Assembly (NCBI GenBank): GCA_024399035.1 | Contig: JAKSID010000022.1 | Location: forward strand, 1 to 45,971 | Source of the DNA: Fibrobacter sp. | Lineage (GTDB): Bacteria > Fibrobacterota > Fibrobacteria > Fibrobacterales > Fibrobacteraceae | Reading direction: 5' to 3' | Length of the DNA: 45,971 bases | In this document: in pieces, positions 24,701 through 32,762 of the stretch | Layout of the letters: every line of letters starts with the position of its first letter | How positions within the stretch are numbered: position 1 is the first letter of the stretch | The notes under the pieces: model-generated | The model's database searches: none | The model's input: only the letters and a program-made list of their open reading frames with translations | Told to the model about the DNA's origin: nothing | Program-made: the position numbers and the translations under genes

Positions 24701-25325
24701 TTCTATAGCTGCCAGAAGAGCTTCCGTAAGCTGTAACCTTGGCATAATTTTCACTAGAGTCAATAATACCACCAGCTGCATTTTCACCAACAATACCACC
24801 AGCGGCACCATGTCCATCATAAGTAGTTAAAGTAACATCCCCATAACTTTTTACTCCTATAACATTGCCCAAATTCCTTTTAGCAAGCAGACCAATATTA
24901 CCTGACCTAGCATAAACCGATCCATTAACATTTAAATGCAATACACGAGCATTTGCAGCGATTTCGTCAAACAAAGCATTGCATCTAATTCCAGAAACTT
25001 GAAAGTTCCTTCCGTCAAAATTTCCTTCAAATCCATTTTGATTCGTATTTGATTTAGCTCCTATTGAATTCCAACAAATAGCATCAGCATCTTTTTCTAC
25101 AATAACAATATCATTTGCCAATAAAGCATTTATCTTACTTTCCCCAGAATTAACCTGTTTGGCAAACCACGCCAATTCGTTAGCATTAGTCAATTCATAA
25201 TAAATTACACCTGCTACTTTTCGTGCATTCGGTTCACTTGTCGAACCTGTCCAGCTTGCAGCATTCGCCACCATGGCAACCACCAGGCTTACCAATAAGA
25301 ATATTGATTTTTTGAGATTAGGCAT
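21759..25325 (-). CDS. Large secreted surface protein with GLUG-type and InlB B-repeats
   Basis: 1188 aa. After a signal peptide (to about residue 23) comes a roughly 430-residue region of irregular beta repeats of the GLUG/right-handed helix sort (GNFDGRNFQVSGI, GIVGENAAGGIIDSS, GGIAGLNEMLG, GGIAGDNYGTIENV). Nine InlB B-repeat (Listeria-Bacteroides type) modules of about 65-70 residues follow (YTITFKNADGTVLQT..Y.FAAWD...YTATYN), then a Ser linker (SSSSSGKGESSSSNKGSSSS) and a T9SS-like sorting domain (LMDMQGRLLKQG...AGTYLIRI). Probably a surface adhesin or matrix protein. The N-terminal half is encoded by visibly more AT-rich DNA than the repeat half. The next gene starts 10 nt upstream on the same strand. 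Confidence 0.85.
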   Translation of the reverse strand: MPNLKKSIFLLVSLVVAMVANAASWTGSTSEPNARKVAGVIYYELTNANELAWFAKQVNSGESKINALLANDIVIVEKDADAICWNSIGAKSNTNQNGFEGNFDGRNFQVSGIRCNALFDEIAANARVLHLNVNGSVYARSGNIGLLAKRNLGNVIGVKSYGDVTLTTYDGHGAAGGIVGENAAGGIIDSSENYAKVTAYGSSSGSYRKMFGGIAGLNEMLGVIRNVKNMGTIILVNNYIMDRNILDAQGGIVGFNKGQVFNAQNSIAINDGHDAGTSNLTFIGGIAGINDTTGSVKTSYNRAGICGDGPTTRSDNVGGIAGDNYGTIENVFVAIGGSCITGQDYFGGIAGRNTSIVKNVYVVLSSLTTIGTSRGGVIGYNLNDLVNNVYYDGTKLSSTPIGDNRGLATFAYAFTTAQMTADQFAWILNTTNGTESNSGLWTRVDGINDGYPVLITDSTNYAPIVKIVFNDDGARTIRYTDYTGKVVMPSEPESYEDFTFVGWALENGKMVTESTVFSDDAIVDARYSSENALAYVVTFTSDNDEIIYTYITNENGKLSSLPEAPAPAEGYYFKGWYDEEFNRVNEITVFKANATLKALYGELSDVSYTITFKNADGTVLQTKTVKHGSIPEYTGAAPALEATAQYSYTFAAWDAAIVPATDDVVYTATYNATINSYTISFVDFDDSEIWSNVQPYGSSVVFGGVIPTRETTVAYSYTFKSWDKAVSNVTANATYKAVYDSTAITYEVVFKNGSVVLSTQQVEYGKAATAPASPTREGYLFSGWDKSFSKVTKELVVNALFDLAPTHQLIVYVDGEVVIETAPAEGSEYALPPAADKNGHTFLGWYDAEGNKLGDAGDKITIVDDITITAKYEINKYTITFMFGSTKLQSSQVEYNKMPTYDGVEPSREKTAAYTYEFAGWTPVVSAATKDQVYNAVFDSTLNKFTIVFKSAEGVLQTKSVGYGAVPAYTGAEPAKDPTAQYEYSFAGWDPEITSVTAAKTYTAVFDSTLRAYKVTFKVDGEVVQSKSVFYGSKPSYTGDEPSRAKSENYTYEFAGWTPEIKSVTGAQTYTAVFDSTKIAKPASSSSVPNSSSSSGKGESSSSNKGSSSSGDKDALTIVKAAPQFSVEVQGRTLQIAGAKSGAVYSLMDMQGRLLKQGTADANFTVEVPRAGTYLIRINKSISRVTVR

Positions 25326-25335
25326 TTTCAGTCTC

Positions 25336-25869
25336 CTAGAAGTTTAAAACTTTCTTTTTGTAATCACCAGTAGCAACATTGTTAAAGAAACTATTATCCA
25401 AACAACCATTTTCTTTGGCAAAGCCAACAAGATTGCCAAAAGGATCCTTGGCACCACTTTTTAAAGAAAAATGATGAACGTTCCATAAATAACTCTGTAC
25501 TGAAGAATTCCCGCAAAGACGATGCATTAAATAAAAAACAGAACCATAATCATCTGAACCCAATACACCTTCCTTTTTTAATTTTGCAATGTTGTCTAAA
25601 TACGAGAACGTCTTATCAAACAAATGTTCGTCTTTACTCCCATGAAAAGATTTATTGTATTCCCAATTTTCGTATTCGATCATGTAAAGAATCTCACGAA
25701 CCTCTTTATCATCATAGAACTGACGTATAATTTCATAAGTTACCGTACAACGTCTGAAACGATTCATATCATCCCATTTTATATATGCAGCAATGACACC
25801 AACTATCGCAACAATTGCAGTCACAATTTCAACGATTACTTTCACAATTTCCATAGAACAAGTATTCAT
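25336..25869 (-). CDS. Small membrane-anchored protein, DUF4760-like
   Basis: 177 aa from the ATG at 25869, chosen because AAGGA lies 5 nt upstream; a longer in-frame start at 25935 lacks support. One N-terminal transmembrane helix (IVKVIVEIVTAIVAIVGVIAAYI) is followed by KWDDMNRFRRCTVTYEIIRQFYDDKEVREI and a helical soluble domain. This resembles DUF4760-type proteins, some found near phage-defence genes. The assignment is tentative. AT-rich like the 5' part of its downstream neighbour, suggesting both were acquired together. Confidence 0.55.
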   Translation of the reverse strand: MNTCSMEIVKVIVEIVTAIVAIVGVIAAYIKWDDMNRFRRCTVTYEIIRQFYDDKEVREILYMIEYENWEYNKSFHGSKDEHLFDKTFSYLDNIAKLKKEGVLGSDDYGSVFYLMHRLCGNSSVQSYLWNVHHFSLKSGAKDPFGNLVGFAKENGCLDNSFFNNVATGDYKKKVLNF

Positions 25870-26001
25870 ATTTTCCTTCGTTAATACACCAAAAGCCTTG
25901 CTCAAAATACGGGCAAAGCAGAAGAAACAGAACATGCATCACTTACACATTCTTTAAAAACATTTTTTCCGATTAAACTTGATTTATAATGGAGCCAAAC
26001 T

Positions 26002-26028
26002 ACTGCACTATTGTGCAGTCCCCCCCCC
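26002..26028. other. Hairpin followed by C9 tract in intergenic region
   Basis: The gap 25870-26175 has no gene. It holds a perfect 7-bp hairpin ACTGCAC-TATT-GTGCAGT (26002-26019) directly followed by nine C's (26020-26028). On the minus strand this places a G-tract upstream of the DUF4760-like gene, next to a TATAAA-like box. Confidence 0.6.
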
Positions 26029-26175
26029 TGCAAAGACTATACCAAAGCAACTAGCAAAGGAGTTTATCTTTGCATTCAAAGTATTTCTAGCTGTGGCACA
26101 AGGGGATTGCATGACTTTAATTTAAATTTTTTTACAAATTAAGTCAAGCCCGCCTCCCAGATACGCCCAAAAGAA

Positions 26176-27252
26176 TTATCCTAACTCGTCCTTCAAGAAT
26201 TTTTCCAATGTATCCTTTTGGGGTAAGGCCAGCATGTAGGTAGAAACGAACAGCTTGTTGTCCATTCCGGCCAAAGCATACTCCACCATTTTCTTGCCTT
26301 TCTTTGTGCAAAGGAGAATCCCCACGGGAGGGTTGTCGCCTTCGTTCATCTCGTTTTCCTTGTAATAGGAGACGTATGCATTCAGCTGTCCCAAGTCGCC
26401 ATGGTTGAAGGAATCATCCTTCAGTTCGACAATCACATTGCAGTGCAAAACCCTGTTGTAAAAAACAAGGTCTACAAAGTAATATTCATCATCGATAACG
26501 ATTCGCTTTTGACGAGACTCGAAGCAGAAACCCTTGCCCATTTCCAAAAGGAATTCCTGCAGGTGGTCCATGATGGCTCCTTCAAGCTCACTTTCGTTGA
26601 AAGGCCTTGCAGGCAAGTTCAAGAATTCAAAAGTGAAAGGTTCCTTGATACCATAACCTAGAGGCGTTTCACTCACCGTCTGCTGGAGCAGCTTTTTAGG
26701 GTCCTGGCTGACACCCGCCCTAAAGAACAGGTTTGTCGCGATCTGCCTACGAAGTTCCTTGACACTCCAGCAGCACTTGATACATTCCGTTTCGTAGAAA
26801 AAGCGTGCAAAGGAATCCTCGACCGTCATGATTTCACGAATGTGCGAGAAGGAAAGGTTTTCAATGATTCGATTCGCAGGAGTTTCGAATTCGTGCGACG
26901 GCGTCGCACTTTTTCCAGCAAGATAATCCTTTATTTTTGGATATTTCAAATAAAAGGCTCTTGAAATTTTAAACAGAGTCTCGTTCATCCCTCTTGTATT
27001 CAACCGAGCTTCAATATTTTTCAGCAGTTTTTCGCCATACTTTGCACGATCAAGGCCTTTCTGCTCGTATTCAACGATATAATACCCTATTAGATAGTTG
27101 CGGATGGTGGCAAGTTTGTTCACCGCCTTCACAGAAGCTGAATAAGCGTTCTTGTGAATCTGCTCCAGAGAACTGGCCAGACCTTCGAAAGTCTGGGGAT
27201 TGGAATTCTGCCAACCATTAGGCAACTGAAAGTCTTGAATTTGACTGGACAT
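26176..27252 (-). CDS. DUF1016/YhcG-type PDDEXK nuclease
   Basis: 358 aa. The N-terminal DUF1016_N region (SLEQIHKNAYSASVKAVNKLATIRNYLIGYYIVEYEQKG..RAKYGEKLLKNIE) precedes the C-terminal PDDEXK nuclease domain, with catalytic pattern YYFVDLVFYNR..CNVIVELKDDSF followed by GDLGQLNAYVSYY and GILLCTKKG. Members are often near restriction-modification or toxin genes and may bind or cut DNA. The ATG has GGAG 5 nt upstream, but that Shine-Dalgarno is predicted to be sequestered by the leader. Stands alone with its own promoter; expression is probably controlled after transcription starts. Confidence 0.92.
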   Translation of the reverse strand: MSSQIQDFQLPNGWQNSNPQTFEGLASSLEQIHKNAYSASVKAVNKLATIRNYLIGYYIVEYEQKGLDRAKYGEKLLKNIEARLNTRGMNETLFKISRAFYLKYPKIKDYLAGKSATPSHEFETPANRIIENLSFSHIREIMTVEDSFARFFYETECIKCCWSVKELRRQIATNLFFRAGVSQDPKKLLQQTVSETPLGYGIKEPFTFEFLNLPARPFNESELEGAIMDHLQEFLLEMGKGFCFESRQKRIVIDDEYYFVDLVFYNRVLHCNVIVELKDDSFNHGDLGQLNAYVSYYKENEMNEGDNPPVGILLCTKKGKKMVEYALAGMDNKLFVSTYMLALPQKDTLEKFLKDELG

Positions 27253-27253
27253 A

Positions 27254-27309
27254 GTATCTCCTTTTGAAAAAAGAAAAAGACATCTGTTTTTCAGATGCCT
27301 TGGAGATAC
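27254..27309 (-). promoter_or_regulatory. Regulatory leader: SD-sequestering stem with inner terminator-like hairpin
   Basis: In the minus-strand transcript GUAUCUCC (27302-27309) is a perfect 8-bp complement of the Shine-Dalgarno GGAGAUAC (27254-27261). Between them lies hairpin GCAUCUG-AAAAA-CAGAUGU (27280-27298) followed by CUUUUUCUUUUUU. The leader can therefore hide the ribosome site and may also stop transcription. Confidence 0.55.
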
Positions 27310-27329
27310 CTTTTCGAACCTCGGGCAGA

Positions 27330-27357
27330 ATTATAGCTTATACATAAATACTGGCAA
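27330..27357 (-). promoter_or_regulatory. Promoter of DUF1016 nuclease gene
   Basis: Minus-strand TTGCCA (27352-27357) and consensus TATAAT (27330-27335) with 16-nt spacing. The predicted start near 27323 makes a leader of about 70 nt containing the whole regulatory structure. Confidence 0.65.
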
Positions 27358-27384
27358 GGGTCAAAATGTAATTTGTTTGTAAAA

Positions 27385-27522
27385 GGAGATCCTCCCCATA
27401 CGGGGACCATGCGCACTAAGGAACAAGTTCCTAAGTGCTGTCCGCCGGAATCAAGTCCGGGATGACAAACTGGGTTTAATGGAGATCCCGGATCAAGTCC
27501 GGGATGACATGCTGGGTTAAAC
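27385..27522. repeat. REP-like repeat array overlapping yggS end
   Basis: A 42-bp unit at 27481-27522 differs from the unit at 21638 at only two bases; a partial unit lies at 27439-27480, and another unit start (GGAGATCC) at 27385. Between them is a 12-bp near-perfect hairpin GCACTAAGGAAC/GTTCCTAAGTGC (27413-27438). The last bases supply the yggS stop codon. Confidence 0.8.
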
Positions 27523-28320
27523 GGGATCGTTCACGGGCTTGCTGTAATCACGTTCGCCAAAGAGGGCGGTGCCTACGCGAATCATGGTGGAGCCTTCTTC
27601 GATGGCAACTTCCAGATCACCGGTCATGCCCATGGAAAGCTGGTCGAAGTTTGCGAACACACCGCCCTTTGCCAAGTACTTCTGCTGAAGATTGCGGAGG
27701 AAGGCAAAGCACTCGCGGGAATCTTCTGCAACACCGGTGTTCTTGCCGATGGTCATGAGGCCGCGGAATTTCAGGTGGGGGAATTTTTCGCTCTTGCCAT
27801 CGGGGCCACAGGCGCCCGCGACGCTCTCAAGTTCTGCCAGGAAGGCATCTGCATTGGCAACATCCAGGCCGCTCTTGGTTTCTTCTTCGCCGGCGTTCAC
27901 CTGGAAGAGGATTTCGAGAGTTTTGCCTGCGGGGTGTGCAGCGTCGGCGAGACCTGCGCAAACTTTTTCCAGCTTTTCTACTGCTTCCATGCTGGCAATG
28001 GAATGAATGCAATCGGCCACGATGGCGGCCTTCTTCAGTTTGTTGCTCTGCACAGGGCCAATGACATGGCACTGCACTGGAGAGCCGTCCTTTGCGGCGA
28101 GGCGGGTGCTGAACTTGGATTCCGCTTCCTGCACGCGGTTTTCGCCAAAGACCTTTGCGCCCAAGGCAATTGCATTTTCAACAGCCTCGGCCGGGTGAAA
28201 CTTACTGACCCAAACCAAAAGCACAGATTCACGGGAACGGCCCGCATGCTCGCAGGCTGCACCAATTCGAGATTCCAATTTGACCAGCTGGTCACGCATT
28301 TCTTCAAGTGTAAATTCCAT
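27517..28320 (-). CDS. YggS family PLP-binding protein (PLPHP)
   Basis: 267-aa pyridoxal phosphate homeostasis protein of the YggS/PROSC family, a single TIM-barrel-like PLP carrier in the cytosol. Visible are LVWVSKFHPAEAVENAIALGAKVFGENRVQEAESKF (Lys in VSK binds PLP), VQCHVIGPVQSNKLKKA (normally HFIGxLQxNK), LEILFQVNAGEEETKSGL, FRGLMTIG and LSMGMTGDLEVAIEEGSTMIRVGTALFG. The stop codon lies inside a REP-like repeat. The start lacks a Shine-Dalgarno, and TATATTTC lies 4 nt upstream, so it may be nearly leaderless. Confidence 0.93.
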   Translation of the reverse strand: MEFTLEEMRDQLVKLESRIGAACEHAGRSRESVLLVWVSKFHPAEAVENAIALGAKVFGENRVQEAESKFSTRLAAKDGSPVQCHVIGPVQSNKLKKAAIVADCIHSIASMEAVEKLEKVCAGLADAAHPAGKTLEILFQVNAGEEETKSGLDVANADAFLAELESVAGACGPDGKSEKFPHLKFRGLMTIGKNTGVAEDSRECFAFLRNLQQKYLAKGGVFANFDQLSMGMTGDLEVAIEEGSTMIRVGTALFGERDYSKPVNDPV

Positions 28321-28370
28321 GCTTGAAATATAACTTTTTATATATTGTCCTTAAGAGGGGTTTAAAAACT

Positions 28371-28997
28371 TTGAAGAAAATCTTACTGGTCATATTCGCG
28401 ATTGTATTCTTATGTGGGGGCGTGCTCCCCACAGTGGAAGACTATATCGATGAAGTCGCGAACAGCAAGGAAGTCCTCACCTTCTTCAACAAGAAAGATT
28501 CCCCTGAGAAACTGAAAAAGTTTATAGCCTCGGTGAATAAAAAACTGAGCAACGATGACGTGGACCGTTTTGCAAGGTACATCCTGACTTACTCGAAACA
28601 GTACGATGTGGATTACAAGTTAGTGGCCGCTGTCATTGCCCAGGAAAGCAAGTTCAAGGTGAACGCAAAAAGTCGCGTGGGCGCATTGGGGCTTATGCAG
28701 GTCATGCCCACCACCGGGAAAAACGTGGCGCAAAAACTGAAAATACCAAGCTACAACTTGCTGGACCCTAAGGACAATATCCAGATCGGCGTAAAGTTCA
28801 TTTCCATGCTTTACCGCGAATACAAAGGCGACATCAACTTGATGCTAGCCCACTACAATGGCGGATACAGACAGGCGGAGCTGTATAAGACCTTCAGGTA
28901 TTTTGAATTGATGCGCCTGATCACCATGCATCACGAAACCTTCGACTACGTAAAGAAAGTCAAGGCCAATTACCGAAAGATCAGCCGGGAATTTTAA
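28371..28997 (+). CDS. Lytic transglycosylase (SLT domain)
   Basis: 208 aa from a TTG start at 28371, which has AGAGGGG about 10 nt upstream and opens the hydrophobic leader LKKILLVIFAIVFLCGGVLP; a TTG at 28323 is an alternative. The soluble-lytic-transglycosylase domain has YDVDYKLVAAVIAQESKF (catalytic Glu in QES), SRVGALGLMQVMPTTG, DNIQIGVKFISML and LMLAHYNGGY. It cleaves peptidoglycan with 1,6-anhydro product formation in the periplasm. Divergent from yggS across a 50-bp gap. It converges on lon with a decayed repeat between them and no clear terminator. Confidence 0.88.
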   Translation: MKKILLVIFAIVFLCGGVLPTVEDYIDEVANSKEVLTFFNKKDSPEKLKKFIASVNKKLSNDDVDRFARYILTYSKQYDVDYKLVAAVIAQESKFKVNAKSRVGALGLMQVMPTTGKNVAQKLKIPSYNLLDPKDNIQIGVKFISMLYREYKGDINLMLAHYNGGYRQAELYKTFRYFELMRLITMHHETFDYVKKVKANYRKISREF

Positions 28998-29007
28998 AAT
29001 CAAAAAG

Positions 29008-29025
29008 GGAGATCCCGGCGATGAC
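29008..29025. repeat. Decayed REP-like unit
   Basis: GGAGATCCCGG joined to CGATGAC. This is the start and end of the 42-bp unit with the hairpin centre deleted. It lies in the 31-bp gap between the convergent transglycosylase and lon genes, with no other terminator there. Confidence 0.55.
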
Positions 29026-29028
29026 ACT

Positions 29029-31440
29029 CTACTTTTTCTTAGCAGCCTTCGCAGCGGGTTTTTCCGCCACCTTCGCGGGCTTTTCAGACTTCGCGCTTTC
29101 AGCTTTCAGCTTTTTTGCACCGGGTTTCACAAACAAAATCTTGATGATTTCGTCGATGTGCTTGTGGGTGTAAATCTTCAGGCCCTTCTTTGCGGGAGCA
29201 GGGAGCTCGTTCACATCCTTCAGGTTCTGAGCCGGCAGGCGCAAGGTCTTTACACCAGCCTGGAGAGCTGCCAGAGCCTTTTCGTTGAGGCCGCCAATGG
29301 CAAGGCAGGCGCCTGTGAGGCTCACTTCGCCAGTGAAGGCGATATCAGGCGGAATGGGCTGCTTGGTAAATGCGGAGAGCAAGCACAACGTGAGAGCGAT
29401 ACCTGCGGAGGGGCCGTCCTTGGGCACAGCGCCTTCGGGCACGTGAATGTGAATATCGGTCTTGGCAAATTTCTCAGCATCGATGCCGAATTCCTCGAAA
29501 CGTTCGCGGACCAAGGAGAGCGCGATCTGGGCGGATTCCTTCATCACGTCGCCCAGCTTGCCGGTCATGAGCAGGTTGCCCTTGCCAGCCATCAGGGAGC
29601 ATTCGATAGGCAGGATTTCGCCGCCAACGCTTGTCCAGGCAAGGCCTGTCACAACGCCCGGACGACCCGGTTCCGGCAACTGGCTTTCCATAAAGCGAGG
29701 CGCACCCAGGTATTCCTGCAAAGTCTTTTCGTTCAGTTCCTTGGCAAACTTCTTGCCCATCACCATGTCCTTGGCGCGGTGACGCACAACGTTTTCCAGC
29801 ATACGTTCCAGTTCGCGGACGCCGGCTTCGCGGGTCCAGTCGCGGATGACGCGGCGAACCATTTCGTCGGGGAAAACGATGTCTTCGTTCAGCTTGACGC
29901 CGGTGCGTTCACAAATGCGGGGCACCAGGTAGTTGGAGGCAATCTTTTCCTTTTCGTGGGGGTAGTAGCCCGGCAGGCGTACGATTTCCAAACGGTCATG
30001 GAGGGCTTCGGGAATCTGGTTTTCGTTATTTGCTGTTGCGATGAATAACACGCGAGAAAGGTCCAGACCCACTTCCATAAAGTGGTCGGTAAAGTCGTGG
30101 TTCTGTTCCGGGTCCAAAACTTCAAGCATGGCGCTGGCAGGATCGCCGCGGAAATCGCTGGCCATCTTGTCAATTTCATCCAGAAGGATAATGGGGTTCA
30201 TGCACTTGGCGCGCTTCAATGCGTTAATGAAACGGCCCGGCATGGCGCCAATGTAAGTGCGGCGATGGCCACGGATTTCGGCTTCGTCACGAACGCCACC
30301 CAAAGTGATGCGGACAAAACTGCGCTGCATAGCCTTGGCGATAGATTCCACCAAGGTAGTCTTGCCAACGCCCGGAGGACCAACAAGGCAGAGAATGGGT
30401 GCGCGGCGTTCAGTGCCCGTAAGCTTCAGCACGGCCACGTATTCCATGATACGTTCCTTCACCTTGTCCAGACCGAAATGCTTTGCATCCAGCTCGGACT
30501 TCACCTTCTTCATGTTCAGGCTGGTTTCGGTGAACACATTGTACGGAAGCGTAAGGAACCAATCCAGGTAATTGCGGCTCACGGCATATTCCGGAGAAGT
30601 GGGCTGCATCAAACGCATGCGGCTGATTTCTTCTTCCAGCTTTTCCTGGATGGCCGGAGCAAACTTCTTTTCCTTGATCTTCTTCAGGAGCTGATCCGGT
30701 TCGGAGGAACCGTTGTCGCCATCAAGTTCATCTTGCAGCTGGCGGATCTGTTCGCTGATGAACCATTCCTTCTGCTGCTGGGCCATTTTCTGGCGAACAT
30801 TCTGTTGAACCTTCACCATCACGTTGTCGTTGCTTGCAGCAACCTGCATTACTTCGAGCAGGCGGTCTGCCAGGGCATTGATGTCGCCGATTTCCAGAAG
30901 GCGCTGGCGTTCGTCCAAAGAAACCTGGAGGAAGGGAATCATGCCGTAGAAAGCGTTCAGATGGCTATCCATGGTGAACAGGGCGTCCACCATGCCTTCG
31001 GCGATATTCCTGTGCATGGAATATTCGCGGAACTGATTCAGCACGGCTTCAAACTTGTCGCACTTATCCTTAAGGGTAATGGCCGGAATCTTGGGAGAAA
31101 CAGTGACCTTGAAAAATCCGTCGTTAGAGACGATGGAACGGAGGTCCACCACCACGTCGCCTTCCAGTACAACCTTCACGCAACCGTTGGGGAACGGAGT
31201 CACGTTGCTGATTCGTGCAAGAACACCCACGGAATACAGATCCAGCATGGGGTTCTCAATGGTTTCCTGCTCGATGTTCTTCTGTGCAGAAAGAATAATC
31301 TCGTTATCGTGAGCTTCGGCGTATTCCAAAGCCCTCAGGGAGATATCTCGACCAACAAGAATGCGGCGAGTTGTCAAGGGGAATACAATGGCATCCCTCA
31401 AAGGGAGCAACGGGAAGCTTTTCGAATAATCTATAGCCAA
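29029..31440 (-). CDS. lon: ATP-dependent Lon protease
   Basis: 803-aa Lon: N-terminal LON substrate-binding domain (FPLLPLRDAIVFPLTTRRILVGRD), coiled linker (QQKEWFISEQIRQLQDELDGD), AAA+ module with Walker A GPPGVGKTT and Walker B PIILLDEIDKM, and serine protease domain with PKDGPSAGIALTL (catalytic Ser) and GGLNEKALAA (catalytic Lys). A Lys/Ala-rich 35-residue tail (AKKLKAESAKSEKPAKVAEKPAAKAAKKK) extends beyond the usual end. Start codon TTG with GGAG 9-10 nt upstream. Last gene of tig-clpP-clpX-lon, 44 nt after clpX. Degrades misfolded and regulatory proteins in the cytosol. Confidence 0.97.
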   Translation of the reverse strand: MAIDYSKSFPLLPLRDAIVFPLTTRRILVGRDISLRALEYAEAHDNEIILSAQKNIEQETIENPMLDLYSVGVLARISNVTPFPNGCVKVVLEGDVVVDLRSIVSNDGFFKVTVSPKIPAITLKDKCDKFEAVLNQFREYSMHRNIAEGMVDALFTMDSHLNAFYGMIPFLQVSLDERQRLLEIGDINALADRLLEVMQVAASNDNVMVKVQQNVRQKMAQQQKEWFISEQIRQLQDELDGDNGSSEPDQLLKKIKEKKFAPAIQEKLEEEISRMRLMQPTSPEYAVSRNYLDWFLTLPYNVFTETSLNMKKVKSELDAKHFGLDKVKERIMEYVAVLKLTGTERRAPILCLVGPPGVGKTTLVESIAKAMQRSFVRITLGGVRDEAEIRGHRRTYIGAMPGRFINALKRAKCMNPIILLDEIDKMASDFRGDPASAMLEVLDPEQNHDFTDHFMEVGLDLSRVLFIATANNENQIPEALHDRLEIVRLPGYYPHEKEKIASNYLVPRICERTGVKLNEDIVFPDEMVRRVIRDWTREAGVRELERMLENVVRHRAKDMVMGKKFAKELNEKTLQEYLGAPRFMESQLPEPGRPGVVTGLAWTSVGGEILPIECSLMAGKGNLLMTGKLGDVMKESAQIALSLVRERFEEFGIDAEKFAKTDIHIHVPEGAVPKDGPSAGIALTLCLLSAFTKQPIPPDIAFTGEVSLTGACLAIGGLNEKALAALQAGVKTLRLPAQNLKDVNELPAPAKKGLKIYTHKHIDEIIKILFVKPGAKKLKAESAKSEKPAKVAEKPAAKAAKKK

Positions 31441-31484
31441 AATTCTTTCTCCAATAACCCCGCGTGTGGCGGAGCGGTTGCCAA

Positions 31485-32762
31485 CTAGGAGGATTTCTTG
31501 CGGCTCTTCTTAGGAGCCTCCGCAGCAGGGTTCAAACCCTTGCGGACCATTTCGGCAGTCAACAGAAGTTTCTTGTTGTCGGTGCCGGGCATTTCAAACA
31601 TGTAGCGCTGCAATGCCTTTTCCAGAACGGAACGGAGGCCACGTGCGCCTGTTTTACGGACGATAGTCTCGCGGACAATTTCCTTGAGCGCCTCGTCCTC
31701 AAATTCCAATTCAATACCGTCCATTGCGAACAAGCTCTTGTACTGCTTTACCAAGGCGTTCTTGGGCTGAGTCAAAATGTTCAGCAATGCAGCTTCGTCA
31801 AGTTCTTCGAGAGCAACAGCAACAGGCAAACGGCCAACGATTTCGGGAATCAAGCCGAACTGGATCAAGTCATCGGGTTCCATCACCTTAAAGAGTTCGC
31901 TCAAGGTGTTTTCTTCGGTGCTGCGAATGTCTGCACCAAAACCCATGCCGCCCTTGTTTACACGGCGGGCAATGATCTTGTCCAAAGTTTCGAAGGCGCC
32001 ACCGCAAATGAACAAAATGTTCTTGGTGTTCACCTGCACCAGGGCCTGTTCCGGATGCTTACGGCCACCCTTAGGGGGCACTGCAGCCACAGTACCTTCG
32101 AGAATCTTCAGAAGGCCCTGCTGGACACCTTCACCGCTCACGTCGCGGGTAATGGAAGGGTTTGCAGTCTTGCGTGCAATCTTGTCAATTTCATCAATAA
32201 AGATGATGCCGCGTTCTGCCTTGGCCACATCGTAGTCGGCAGCCTGCAGCAAACGGACGATGATGTTTTCGACGTCTTCACCAACGTAGCCGGCTTCGGT
32301 CAAAACCGTTGCGTCGGCGATGGTAAAGGGAACGTCCAAAAAGCGGGCCATAGTCTGGGCAAGAAGCGTCTTACCAGAACCGGTGGGGCCTACCAACAGC
32401 AAGTTGGACTTTTCCACTTCAACGTCGGACTTGCCTGCGTTAGTTTGTTTGTAACGCAAGCGCTTGTAGTGATTGTAGACGGCTACAGAAAGAGCCATCT
32501 TGGCCTGGTCCTGGCCGATAACGAATTCGTCCAGGTGGGCCTTGATTTCGGAGGGGCACGGAAGCGGCTTGGAGGCGGCTTCTGCGGCGGCCTCTGCCTG
32601 CTGAGAACGGGAACGGTCTTCTTCGATAATACGGTGGCACATGGACACACAATCACTACAGATGTGTACACCTGCGCCGGTAATCATCTTTTCGACTTGC
32701 TCTGCCGGTTTGCCGCAAAAACTGCAGGTCACCGTCGGATGGTTCTTCCCGTTACGATACAT
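31485..32762 (-). CDS. clpX: ATP-dependent Clp protease ATP-binding subunit ClpX
   Basis: 425 aa. The N-terminal C4 zinc-binding domain ([24 protein letters not shown]) is followed by the AAA+ domain with Walker [28 protein letters not shown] pore-loop region and Walker [14 protein letters not shown], then ClpP-contacting and sensor segments (RPLL-like [15 protein letters not shown]). Unfolds tagged substrates and feeds them to ClpP. Its ATG overlaps the clpP stop (TAATG). Short basic C-terminal tail. Confidence 0.97.
   Translation of the reverse strand: MYRNGKNHPTVTCSFCGKPAEQVEKMITGAGVHICSDCVSMCHRIIEEDRSRSQQAEAAAEAASKPLPCPSEIKAHLDEFVIGQDQAKMALSVAVYNHYKRLRYKQTNAGKSDVEVEKSNLLLVGPTGSGKTLLAQTMARFLDVPFTIADATVLTEAGYVGEDVENIIVRLLQAADYDVAKAERGIIFIDEIDKIARKTANPSITRDVSGEGVQQGLLKILEGTVAAVPPKGGRKHPEQALVQVNTKNILFICGGAFETLDKIIARRVNKGGMGFGADIRSTEENTLSELFKVMEPDDLIQFGLIPEIVGRLPVAVALEELDEAALLNILTQPKNALVKQYKSLFAMDGIELEFEDEALKEIVRETIVRKTGARGLRSVLEKALQRYMFEMPGTDNKKLLLTAEMVRKGLNPAAEAPKKSRKKSS

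Noticed and set aside
27385..27522. CRISPR array
   Set aside because: Repeats are adjacent units with internal hairpins and no unique spacers of constant length, and no cas genes are nearby.
30082..31488. 468-aa open frame on the plus strand
   Set aside because: Antisense of lon, which is complete and conserved.
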